Below the pieces are notes generated by a model. It was given only the letters and a program-made list of their open reading frames with translations, was not told the DNA's origin and ran no database searches. The translations under genes were made by a program, and so were the position numbers. A stretch of DNA of 64,000 nt from Sanguibacter keddieii DSM 10542 (lineage in GTDB: Bacteria > Actinomycetota > Actinomycetes > Actinomycetales > Cellulomonadaceae), in assembly GCF_000024925.1 (NCBI RefSeq), contig NC_013521.1, positions 868,001 to 932,000 of the forward strand. The letters run 5' to 3'. The first letter of the stretch is position 1. Each line of letters begins with the position of its first letter. Positions 46,635 to 54,727 of this stretch are shown here, piece by piece.

Positions 46635-48569
46635 ATGTCACGCGTCCTGGAATTCATCCGCCGGTACCCGGCGGTCGCCCTCACGGTCACCGTGGGCCTG
46701 CTCGCGCTCGCGGCGTTCTTCGTGCTCGACGACGGTCCCGCCGTCGCCCGGGTGCTCGTCACGGCCTTCGCGCTCGTGGTCGCCGTGCAGCAGGGCTGGG
46801 GGATGGTGCAGGACGCCTTGCGCGGTCGGTGGGGGCTCGACGTCCTCGCCATCACCGCGATCCTCAGCACGCTCGCCGTCGGTGAGTACTGGGCGTCGAT
46901 CGTCATCGTCCTCATGCTCACCGGCGGTGAGGCGCTCGAGGACTACGCGGAGACCCGGGCTCGCCGCGAGCTCACCGGGCTGCTGTCCCGGGCGCCTCGT
47001 TCCGCCCACCTCGTGCTGGGTGAGGGCTCCGTCCTCGACGTCTCGGTGGACGACGTGACCGTCGGGCAGACCCTCCTGGTGAGGCCGGGAGAGATGGTCC
47101 CGGTCGACGGGGTGCTCCTCAGCGAGGCGGCCGAGCTCGACGAGTCGTCGACCACCGGTGAGCCGCTCCCGGTCACGCGCCGGTCGGGGGACGCCGTGCT
47201 CTCCGGTGCGGTGAACGGGTCGACGGCGGTCACCGTGCGGGTGACGGCGTCGGCGGCCGACTCGCAGTACCAGCAGATCGTCGCCCTCGTCGAGAACGCG
47301 GCGGAGAGCCGTGCGCCCTTCGTGCGGCTCGCGGACCGCTACGCCGTGCCCTTCACCCTCGTCGCCCTCGCGATCGCGGGCGCGGCCTGGGCCGTCACGG
47401 GCGACCCGGTCCGCTTCGCCGAGGTGCTCGTCGTCGCGACCCCGTGCCCGCTGCTCATCGCGGCCCCGGTGTCCTTCATCGCGGGGATGAGCCGTGCCGC
47501 GAGGGCCGGCATCATCGTCAAGGACGGCGGGACGCTCGAGCGCCTCGCCCGGGTCCGCACCGTCGCCTTCGACAAGACCGGCACCCTGACCCACGGCACG
47601 CCGCGGGTCGCCCGGGTGCTCCCCGCCGGCCGCACGGACGACGAGCTGCTCGCCCTCGTGGCCTCGGCCGAGCAGCTGTCGAACCACGTGCTCGCCCGTG
47701 CCCTGGTCGACGAGGCAGCGGCACGCGGGCTCACGCTCACCACCGACGTGACCGTCGACGACGTCCCGGGCCGCGGGCTGCGTGCGCGGGTCGACGGGCA
47801 CCACGTGGTGCTGGGCTCCTACGCCCTCGTCGCGGGGACCGCCGTCGGCATGGAGCCGGAGGCGCTCGCCCCGGGGGAGATGTCCGTCGTGGTCAGCGTC
47901 GACGGGCGCTACGCCGGGACGGTGACGCTCTCCGACGAGGTCCGTGGCGACGCCGCCCGCACCGTCTCGCGCCTGCGGGACGCCGGGGTCGACCGGATGC
48001 TCGTGCTCACCGGCGACGGGCAGGCCACGGCCGAGGCCGTCGCGGCACAGGTGGGCCTCGACGAGGTGCGGGCGGGACTGCTGCCGCAGGGCAAGGTCGA
48101 CGCGGTCGCCGGTCTGGCCGGCCCTGCCGGGACGTCTTCTCGGCCCGTGATGATGGTCGGCGACGGCCTCAACGACGCGCCGGTGCTCGCGGTCGCCGAC
48201 GTCGGTGTCGCGATGGGCGCCCGCGGAGCCACGGCGGCGAGCGAGTCGGCGGACGTGGTCGTGCTCGTCGACGAGCTCGACCGGGTGGCTGACGCCGTCG
48301 CGATCTCCCGGCGCACGGTCCGCATCGCGCTCCAGAGCATCGGGCTCGGCATCGGTCTGAGCCTCGTGCTCATGGTGCTCGCGGCCTTCGGGGTGATCCC
48401 GGCCGTCGTCGGCGCGGGGCTGCAGGAGGTCGTCGACCTCGTCGCCATCCTCAACGCGCTGCGTGCCCTCGGCGGGCCGGCAGCCGAGACCGGTGGGCGC
48501 AGGAGCGGTCGTGCGGTCACCTCCCGGCACCAGGAGCGGGCCGAGCGACGGGACGACGTCCTCGTCTAG
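46635..48569 (+). CDS. P1B-type metal-transporting ATPase (CPL motif)
   Basis: 644 residues. No N-terminal metal-binding domain. Membrane helices at about 10-80, then the actuator with STTGEP (about 173-178), the metal-site helix with TPCPLL (Cys271, Pro272, Leu273), the phosphorylation loop FDKTGTLTHG (Asp313) and GDGLNDAPV (about 515). The usual CPC of Cu/Zn pumps is CPL here, so the ion is not clear; other CPL-type pumps are associated with transition metals such as Mn, Co or Zn. ATG 46635 has no convincing ribosome-binding site. It follows a cluster of putative metal boxes. Confidence 0.93.
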   Translation: MSRVLEFIRRYPAVALTVTVGLLALAAFFVLDDGPAVARVLVTAFALVVAVQQGWGMVQDALRGRWGLDVLAITAILSTLAVGEYWASIVIVLMLTGGEALEDYAETRARRELTGLLSRAPRSAHLVLGEGSVLDVSVDDVTVGQTLLVRPGEMVPVDGVLLSEAAELDESSTTGEPLPVTRRSGDAVLSGAVNGSTAVTVRVTASAADSQYQQIVALVENAAESRAPFVRLADRYAVPFTLVALAIAGAAWAVTGDPVRFAEVLVVATPCPLLIAAPVSFIAGMSRAARAGIIVKDGGTLERLARVRTVAFDKTGTLTHGTPRVARVLPAGRTDDELLALVASAEQLSNHVLARALVDEAAARGLTLTTDVTVDDVPGRGLRARVDGHHVVLGSYALVAGTAVGMEPEALAPGEMSVVVSVDGRYAGTVTLSDEVRGDAARTVSRLRDAGVDRMLVLTGDGQATAEAVAAQVGLDEVRAGLLPQGKVDAVAGLAGPAGTSSRPVMMVGDGLNDAPVLAVADVGVAMGARGATAASESADVVVLVDELDRVADAVAISRRTVRIALQSIGLGIGLSLVLMVLAAFGVIPAVVGAGLQEVVDLVAILNALRALGGPAAETGGRRSGRAVTSRHQERAERRDDVLV

Positions 48570-48641
48570 CCCGCGCGCCCGGGTCAGGCCCTCACCGGTC
48601 CAGGTCCGCGGCGGCGTGAGGCCCGTGGTGCTGCGTCGTGG

Positions 48642-48908
48642 CTACGGTGCGAGGAACCCGGCAGAGCGACGCGCGGCGTAGCGCTCGTGCTCGGGCACCG
48701 GGTCGCTCCACCCCTGGACCGGACGTCGGCGTGGGGACGTCGGTCGCGCGACGGCGGCGTCGGCCTGGCGGAGCGCGCGGCGCTCGCCCCAGGACGCGAC
48801 CGCGAGGCTCGCGCGGACCAGCAGCCCGGTGAGGCCGCGAGCGTGCAGCGACGAGGTCGAGGGGAAGGGGACGGGCTGGCGGTACGGCCCTGCGGGTGCG
48901 GCGTTCAT
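48642..48908 (-). CDS. Small protein co-translated with ArsR-type regulator
   Basis: 88 residues, rich in Ala, Arg and Pro, with one short hydrophobic stretch (about 25-37, ARGLTGLLVRASLAVA) and a basic C-terminus (RRRPVQGWSDPVPEHERYAARRSAGFLAP). Not recognised. The ATG overlaps the regulator stop by four bases (ATGA), which supports its reality. Its role is unknown; it may bind the regulator or a membrane surface. Confidence 0.6.
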   Translation of the reverse strand: MNAAPAGPYRQPVPFPSTSSLHARGLTGLLVRASLAVASWGERRALRQADAAVARPTSPRRRPVQGWSDPVPEHERYAARRSAGFLAP

Positions 48909-49603
48909 GAGGTCTCCTCGGGGAGCGAGAGCGGGAAGGCGTTGAGGTTCATCTGGATCGGTCGCGTACCGGGACGGTCCTTGCCGTCCCGGTAGCGGTC
49001 GACGATCCGCTGGGCGGCATCGTTGAGCTCGGCGGAGATCTCGACGAGGTCGTCCTCCGTGACGCGCAGGTTCACGGTCGTCACGGTGCTGGCCTCGAAC
49101 CAGGAACCCGCGGCGTCGGACGTGCTGCGGTCGAGGTGCGCCAGGAGGTGACGGTGCTGGGCCTGCACGAACCCACGGCTGACCAGCGAGACCGCCTCGC
49201 GGTTCGCCGGGCTGGACTCGGCGAGCGACGCCGCCGGCATCGCGAAGCCGCCGGGCTTCGAGCCCCACCAGCGCTCGCGGGCGGTGCCCTTGTCCGGCAG
49301 CTCCTGGATGAAGCCGTGCCGCTCGAGCTGGCGCAGGTGGTAGCTGGTGGCACCGCTGGACTCCCCGGTGAGAGCAGCCAGCCCGCTCGCGGTGTGCGGG
49401 CCGAGCGAGCCGAGGATCTCCAGCAGCTGGATGCGCAGGGGGTGCGCGAGCCCGCGCAGCGCGTCGATGTCGAGGATGCGCTGGTCGGCGGTGATCGCCG
49501 GCGAGCCTGCCTCGACGGCACCGTCGGCGGATGCCTCGGCCGTCTCGGCCGCGGTGCTGCCTGCGACGTCGTCGCGGGGGGAGGTGGTCTCGTCCGGTGT
49601 CAT
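48905..49603 (-). CDS. ArsR/HTH-type transcriptional regulator
   Basis: 232 residues. A disordered, Asp/Ala-rich N-terminus (1-45) precedes a winged HTH of ArsR type: ALRGLAHPLRIQLLEILGSLG near residues 48-68, SGLAALTGESSGATSYHLRQLERHGFI near 74-100. The C-terminal part resembles activation/effector domains of this group (WFEASTVTTVNLRVTEDDLVEISAEL). ATG 49603 is six bases after TAGGCT, so leaderless; a GTG six bases earlier is less likely. Its own promoter is overlapped by a 14-bp-period operator array, so autoregulation is likely. The ligand is unknown. Confidence 0.85.
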   Translation of the reverse strand: MTPDETTSPRDDVAGSTAAETAEASADGAVEAGSPAITADQRILDIDALRGLAHPLRIQLLEILGSLGPHTASGLAALTGESSGATSYHLRQLERHGFIQELPDKGTARERWWGSKPGGFAMPAASLAESSPANREAVSLVSRGFVQAQHRHLLAHLDRSTSDAAGSWFEASTVTTVNLRVTEDDLVEISAELNDAAQRIVDRYRDGKDRPGTRPIQMNLNAFPLSLPEETS

Positions 49604-49619
49604 GCTCACAGCCTAGGAG

Positions 49620-49665
49620 TGCAAAGACCTCTTTGCAAGAGGTTCTTTGCAACCACTTCTTTGCA
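49620..49665. promoter_or_regulatory. 14-bp-period TGCA operator array
   Basis: TGCA occurs at 49620, 49634, 49648 and 49662, exactly 14 bases apart, with CTT before each later copy. TGCAAAGA-CC-TCTTTGCA (49620-49637) is a perfect inverted repeat; 49634-49651 is a weaker one. It lies between the divergent ArsR gene and the 49733 gene, touching the regulator's -35 region, and probably controls both. Confidence 0.7.
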
Positions 49666-49732
49666 CTCGGGTGGTGGTCGTCGAAGATCGTCCCGAGGTG
49701 CGCTCCCAGGAGAGGTGTGAGGACCATGGACG

Positions 49733-50053
49733 ATGACCGACGACGCGACCTCCACCTCCACCGACGACGAGCGCTGGCTCGTGGTCAAGGGCCGTCGCTG
49801 GCGGCGCACCGACCCGAGCCTGCCCACCGACGTGGTCGAGGCGCTCACCTCGCACCTGGGGCGCGGGCGGTCAGGGGTGCGTGTGGCGAAGAAGGACGGG
49901 GACGACGACGCGGTCGCCGCAGCCCGTCACCGCGTCGGTCTGGCCAAGGCCGGGCTGGGGGAGCGCGGCCCGCGCTGGTGGGACGAGCCCGAGGACGCCC
50001 GGCTGTCACGCGCGCAGGACGCGCTCGACCAGCTCGACGCGCTCGACTCCTGA
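49733..50053 (+). CDS. Small conserved protein of actinobacteria, unknown
   Basis: 106 residues: an acidic N-terminus with STSTDDERWLVVKGRRWRRTDPSLP, then a helical region rich in Asp/Arg ending in WWDEPEDARLSRAQDALDQLD. Similar small proteins are common in actinobacteria and sometimes carry misleading annotations. No membrane helix or catalytic motif. ATG 49733 has an AGGAGAGG site about 15 bases upstream. It is divergent from the ArsR regulator and shares the operator array. Confidence 0.7.
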   Translation: MTDDATSTSTDDERWLVVKGRRWRRTDPSLPTDVVEALTSHLGRGRSGVRVAKKDGDDDAVAAARHRVGLAKAGLGERGPRWWDEPEDARLSRAQDALDQLDALDS

Positions 50054-50132
50054 CGGGACGTCGGCCGTCGACACCCGACCCGGCACGTCGACGGGCCTGC
50101 GCGGCCCGGTGCACGCCGGCACCGCCCGAGCC

Positions 50133-51842
50133 TCAGTCCTCGGTGACCCCGACCGGCAGGACGGCGCTGACCTTGGTCCCGCGACCGAGGGTGCTGTCGA
50201 TGCGGAGCTTGCCGCCGTGCGCCTCGACGATCGCCCGGCAGATGACGAGCCCCAGGCCGAAGCCCTGGATGCGGGCCGTGCGGGCGGACTCGGCGCGGAA
50301 GAACTTGGTGAACATCTTGCCCAGGTCGGCCCGGCTCATGCCGATGCCGGTGTCGCTCACGGTCATGACCGACGAGCCGAGCACGGTCGACGTCGTGACC
50401 GTCACGGTCCCGCCTGCCGGGGTGTACTTGAGGGCGTTCGACAGGAGGTTCTCGATGACCTGCGCCATCCGGCGGCGGTCGACGTCCTGGACGACGGTCG
50501 GCACCACCGTCGACGTGAGGGTGATCCCCGCCTCGACGAAGCGCGGCCGTGCGGCCTCGACGGCGTCCGCCACCAGGCTGCTGAGGGTCGTCACGTCGGT
50601 GGTCAGGCGCAGTGCCCCCGAGTCGATCTGCGCGGTGGTGAGCAGGTCGGACACGAGCGACAGCAGCTGCTCGGCGTTGCGGCGCGCGATCCCCACGTAC
50701 TCCCGGGTCTCCTCCGAGAGCGGGTTGTCACCCGTCGAGTCGTCCTCCGCGATGAGCTCGAGGTAGCCCATGATCGAGGTGAGAGGGGTGCGGAGCTCGT
50801 GCGAGACGGTCCCGACGAACCGGTCCTTGGTCTCGATAGCCTCCATGAGCTCGGTGACGTCGTGCGACGCCACCAGGGCACCGCGGTCGACGCCGCCCGA
50901 GTCGACGATGCGCACGATGTTCGCGGAGATCGCCCGCTGCGGTCCGCTCGGCAGCCCGAGCCACATGAGCTGCCCGGTGGCGCCCTCGCCGCGGCGCGCC
51001 ATCTCCGACGGGATCTTCTCCCGGGTGAGGGGCGAGGTGCGGTCCGCAGCGAACACGGCGCGGGCGCCGGACGTCCCGTCGTCCGACGGCAGGGTCAGCG
51101 CGTAGAGGTCACGGTCGGTCGTGTTGGCGCGGATGATCTTGCCGGCGGAGTCGACCGCCAGCAGGCCGGTGTCGAGGGACTCGAGCATCGCGTCGAGCAG
51201 CAGCGACGTCGACTCGCTCTCGGTGAGAGCCGCGTCGAGGCGGGCGTGCTCGCGCTGCAGCACGCGCTCCTGGTGGGAGGTGTGCTCGGTGATGACCACG
51301 ACCGCCACGGTGACGACCGCGACGATGAGCGGCAGCAGCAGGACCCGGACCCCCACGTGGAGGTTGAGGGCGACCGCCGACGCGAGCTCGGGGACGATGG
51401 TCACCGCGATGGTCGAGACGGTCGCCAGCGCCGCGCCACGCCACAGGTAGGTGTGCGCGAGCCAGGCGGCGGGGAACACGGAGAGCACCCCGAGCACGCC
51501 GAACTCCATGTGCGTGCCGTACCGCAGCAGCCCGATGGCCGTGAAGTCCACCAGGCACACCACGACGGGAGCCCAGCGGTGGTTGGTGCGCGCGGCCGGC
51601 GCCCAGCGCGCGTACGCGCAGCCGCCGAAGACCAGGGCCACGCCCAGCGCGAAGGTCGGTGTGGTGAGGTAACGGTGCGCGGTCGCCGCGAAGAGCAGCA
51701 CCACGAGGGAGACGGTCGCCGCGAGCGGGATCTGGAGGGTGAGCAGCGGACCGCGCGCCGAGCGCCCCACCCGGGTGGCGAGGGCCTGCGACCACCGGGA
51801 GATGGTCGGGCCGTGCTCTGCCGCGACTGCGGTCCTGCTCAC
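50133..51842 (-). CDS. Membrane histidine kinase with PAS domain, orphan
   Basis: 569 residues. Six or so membrane helices (about 30-190), a coiled coil, a PAS-like domain (about 220-320, TGLLAVDSAGKIIRANTTDRDLY), HisKA phosphoacceptor (VSHELRTPLTSIMGYLELI, about 345) and HATPase with ENLLSNALKYTP, DTGIGM and GFGLGL boxes. It senses an unknown signal and autophosphorylates; no response regulator is adjacent. GTG 51842 has a GAGGAG site; the longer frame has no signal. Confidence 0.93.
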   Translation of the reverse strand: MSRTAVAAEHGPTISRWSQALATRVGRSARGPLLTLQIPLAATVSLVVLLFAATAHRYLTTPTFALGVALVFGGCAYARWAPAARTNHRWAPVVVCLVDFTAIGLLRYGTHMEFGVLGVLSVFPAAWLAHTYLWRGAALATVSTIAVTIVPELASAVALNLHVGVRVLLLPLIVAVVTVAVVVITEHTSHQERVLQREHARLDAALTESESTSLLLDAMLESLDTGLLAVDSAGKIIRANTTDRDLYALTLPSDDGTSGARAVFAADRTSPLTREKIPSEMARRGEGATGQLMWLGLPSGPQRAISANIVRIVDSGGVDRGALVASHDVTELMEAIETKDRFVGTVSHELRTPLTSIMGYLELIAEDDSTGDNPLSEETREYVGIARRNAEQLLSLVSDLLTTAQIDSGALRLTTDVTTLSSLVADAVEAARPRFVEAGITLTSTVVPTVVQDVDRRRMAQVIENLLSNALKYTPAGGTVTVTTSTVLGSSVMTVSDTGIGMSRADLGKMFTKFFRAESARTARIQGFGLGLVICRAIVEAHGGKLRIDSTLGRGTKVSAVLPVGVTED

Positions 51843-52040
51843 GTGTCGCTCCTCGCGTCCTGCGACGTCGCGCACCGCCGGTGCCGCGCGCGTCGTCGTG
51901 ACGGTCGCTGCCGACCGTCGCCAACCCCACCCATCGGCACGGGACGGCTCATCGTGAGGGTCCTGGACGTCACCACCCACCCGTGACACCACCACGCCCC
52001 CCAGCCCTCGCCGAACCCCAACCCGCCCGCCCGACTTCCA

Positions 52041-52129
52041 GGCGAGTTCGTGACTGCCGGGCGAGTTCGTGATTTTCGAGCGAGTTCGTGCCGTAGAAGG
52101 ATCGAACTCGCTCCGATGTCACGAGCTCG
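52041..52129. repeat. Intergenic cluster of GCGAGTTCGTGA words
   Basis: Three forward copies of GCGAGTTCGTG at 52042-52053, 52061-52072 and 52080-52090, and two inverted relatives: CGAACTCGCT (52103-52112) and TCACGAGCTCG (52119-52129). The third forward copy and first inverted copy make a 10-bp hairpin (52079-52088 with 52103-52112). The cluster is in the gap between two minus-strand genes and could terminate the FAD gene transcript or bind a protein. Confidence 0.6.
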
Positions 52130-52166
52130 GCGTCGGCGGAGGTGGGGTGGTGGGAGTCTGAGGCAC

Positions 52167-53816
52167 TCAGCCCGCTGCGCCGACCGCCCGCCCTGCCGCC
52201 CGCCCCGAGAACAGGCACCCGCCGAGGAACGTCCCCTCGAGGGACCGGTACCCGTGCATGCCGCCGCCGCCGAAGCCTGCGGCCTCGCCGGCGGCGTAGA
52301 GCCCCTCGACCGGGCGGCCGTCGGGGCCGAGGACCCGTGACTCGAGGTCGGTCTCGAGGCCACCGAGCGTCTTGCGGGTGATGACGCGCAGCCGGACGGC
52401 GATGAGCGGCCCGTCCCGCTCGTCCATGAGCGCCCGGGGCGTGGCGACACGGATGAGGCGGTCGCCCAGGTACGCACGGGCACCGCGCACCGCCGTCACC
52501 TGGAGGTCCTTGGTGAAGGCGTTGACCATCTCGCGGTCGCGGGCCTCGACCACCTCGCGCAGACCGGTCTCGGTGACGAGGTCGCTGCCGGCCACGCGGT
52601 TCATGCCCGCGGCGAGCTCGGCGAGCGTCTCGGCGACCACGAAGTCCTCGCCCCGGTCCTTGAAGGCCTCGACCGGCGGCGTCGCCCCCTTGGTCAGCCG
52701 TCCGAGGAGCTGGCGGACGCTGCGCCCGGTGAGGTCGGGGTTCTGCTCGGAGCCCGACAGTGCGAACTCCTTCTCGATGATCGCCTGGTTGAGCACGAAC
52801 CAGCTGTGGTCGTGCTCGGTGGTCCGCAGGTGGGCGAGCGTGCCGAGGGTGTCGAAGCCGGGGAACAGGGGGACGGGCAGCCGTTCGCCGGTCGCGTCGA
52901 GCCACAGGGACGACGGCCCCGGGAGGATCCGGATGCCGTGGCCGGGCCAGACCGGGTCCCAGTTCTTGATGCCCTCGACGTAGTGCCACATGCGGTCGGC
53001 GTTGACCACGCGCGCGCCGGCGCCCTCGGTGATGGCGATCATGCGCCCGTCGACGCTCGCCGGGACCCCGGTGATCATGTCCTCCGGGGGCGTGCCGAGC
53101 CGGGACGGCCACGCCGCGCGCACGAGGTCGTGGTCACCACCGATTCCTCCGCTCGCGACGACCACCGACTGCGCCTCGAGCGTGAAGTCGCCGACCACCT
53201 CTCGGCTGCTCGACGCTCCGCGCCGGACGTCGCTCGGGGCGAGGACCGCGCCGTGCACCCCGGTCACCGTGCCGTCGCGCGTGGTGAGGCCGTCGACCCG
53301 GTGGCGCAGCAGCACCCGGACCCGGCCGGCGTGCACGTGGTCGAGCACGCGGCGGACGAAGGGCTCGAGGACCCCCGGGCCCGTGCCCCAGGTGATGTGG
53401 AACCGGGGGACCGAGTTGCCGTGCCCCTGGGCGGTGTACCCGCCGCGCTCGGCCCAGCCGACCACGGGGAAGAACCGCACGCCCATGCCGTGCAGCCAGG
53501 CGCGCTTCTCACCGGCGGCGAAGTCCACGTAGGCGCGGGCCCAGCGTCGGGGCCAGAAGTCCTCGGGACGGTCGAAGCCGGCCGAGCCGGTCCAGTCCTG
53601 CCACGCGAGCTCGACCGAGTCACGGACCTTCATGCGGCGCTGCTCGGGGGAGTCCACGAGGAACAGCCCGCCGAAGGACCAGTACGCCTGCCCACCGAAG
53701 GACTGCACCGGCTCCTGGTCCACGATCGTCACCGTCCGCCCGGCGTCCGCCGCCTCCGCGGCCGCGACGAGCCCGGCAAGACCTGCACCCACGACCACGA
53801 CGTCCGAGGTTCCCAT
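52167..53816 (-). CDS. FAD-dependent dehydrogenase (3-ketosteroid dehydrogenase-like)
   Basis: Flavoprotein of 549 residues in the fumarate-reductase/KstD-like superfamily. FAD loop VVVGAGLAGLVAAAEAADAG (residues 6-25), GQAYWSFGG near 43, and the C-terminal FAD motif LYAAGEAAGFGGGGMHGYRSLEGTFLGGCLFSGRAAG near 510-545. Similar to the FAD-binding dehydrogenases seen in many soil actinobacteria; substrate unknown. ATG 53816 has no strong ribosome-binding site. Length is normal for the group. Confidence 0.9.
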   Translation of the reverse strand: MGTSDVVVVGAGLAGLVAAAEAADAGRTVTIVDQEPVQSFGGQAYWSFGGLFLVDSPEQRRMKVRDSVELAWQDWTGSAGFDRPEDFWPRRWARAYVDFAAGEKRAWLHGMGVRFFPVVGWAERGGYTAQGHGNSVPRFHITWGTGPGVLEPFVRRVLDHVHAGRVRVLLRHRVDGLTTRDGTVTGVHGAVLAPSDVRRGASSSREVVGDFTLEAQSVVVASGGIGGDHDLVRAAWPSRLGTPPEDMITGVPASVDGRMIAITEGAGARVVNADRMWHYVEGIKNWDPVWPGHGIRILPGPSSLWLDATGERLPVPLFPGFDTLGTLAHLRTTEHDHSWFVLNQAIIEKEFALSGSEQNPDLTGRSVRQLLGRLTKGATPPVEAFKDRGEDFVVAETLAELAAGMNRVAGSDLVTETGLREVVEARDREMVNAFTKDLQVTAVRGARAYLGDRLIRVATPRALMDERDGPLIAVRLRVITRKTLGGLETDLESRVLGPDGRPVEGLYAAGEAAGFGGGGMHGYRSLEGTFLGGCLFSGRAAGRAVGAAG

Positions 53817-53908
53817 GCCGGACAGCAGACCACCCCCTGGCCTCCCGGTGCAAGAGGTGCACGGGAGGCGAGGGGGCGGTCTGGGGTGGTGCGGTGCGAC
53901 TGGAGCGG

Positions 53909-54727
53909 TCAGGCGTCGCGGCGCTTGACGAGCACCGAGGCCACGAGCGTCGCTGCGACGGCCCAGGCGACGAGGATCGCGAAGCCGGTCCAGGGCTCGT
54001 GCGGCATGATGCCGGCCTCGGAGAACACCGCCATGCCGGAGTCCGGCAGGTAGCGGCCGATGGTCTTGACCCACTCCCACGGGATGGCCGTGAGCAGGCC
54101 CGGGAGGATGAAGATCAGACCGACGATGATCGAGATGCCGGCCGCGGTGCTGCGGACGATCGCCCCGACGGCCACCGAGAAGATCGCCATGACGGCGAGG
54201 AACAGCGCACCGCCGACGAGCATGCGGAGCACCTGCGGGTCGCCGAGCGACGCCGTCTGCGAGGCGGGCAGGATCGCCTGGGCGACGAAGAACGCGGCGA
54301 AGAGGGCGATGGCCGAGGCGACGAAGGCCATGACGGCCAGCACCAGCATCTTGGCGAGCAGCGCGGGGATGCGGGTCGGTGCTGCGCTGAAGGTCGATCG
54401 GATCATGCCGGTGCTGTACTCGGAGCCGATCGACAGGACGCCCAGGACCACGATGACCAGCTGGCCGAAGCCGATGCCGAAGGTCGCGACCGTCGCGCCG
54501 AGCGACAGCTCGCTGCCGAAGTCCGGGATGTCCTGCGAGCGCAGCGCGAAGGCCATGAGCACCGCGAAGCCGACGATGATGACGATCGCGACGGCCAGCG
54601 ACCAGATGGTCGAACGGACCGTCGCGAGCTTGATGGTCTCGCTCTTGACCAGGCGCGGGAACGTCACCTTGTACTGGTCGGTCTTGGGGGTCGTCGCCCC
54701 GCTGCGGGTGAGTGTCTCGGTGCTCAT
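53909..54727 (-). CDS. ABC-2-type exporter permease
   Basis: Membrane permease of 272 residues with six helices, in the ABC-2 group (SIGSEYSTGMIRSTFSAAP near 105, a cytosolic loop signature). Pairs with the ATPase encoded upstream. ATG overlaps the ATPase stop (ATGA). Substrate unknown; such exporters often move lantibiotics, antibiotics or lipids. Confidence 0.9.
   Translation of the reverse strand: MSTETLTRSGATTPKTDQYKVTFPRLVKSETIKLATVRSTIWSLAVAIVIIVGFAVLMAFALRSQDIPDFGSELSLGATVATFGIGFGQLVIVVLGVLSIGSEYSTGMIRSTFSAAPTRIPALLAKMLVLAVMAFVASAIALFAAFFVAQAILPASQTASLGDPQVLRMLVGGALFLAVMAIFSVAVGAIVRSTAAGISIIVGLIFILPGLLTAIPWEWVKTIGRYLPDSGMAVFSEAGIMPHEPWTGFAILVAWAVAATLVASVLVKRRDA

Noticed and set aside
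46635-48569. Calling the P1B ATPase a copper or zinc exporter
   Set aside because: The metal motif is CPL rather than CPC and no metal-binding domain is present, so the ion cannot be assigned.
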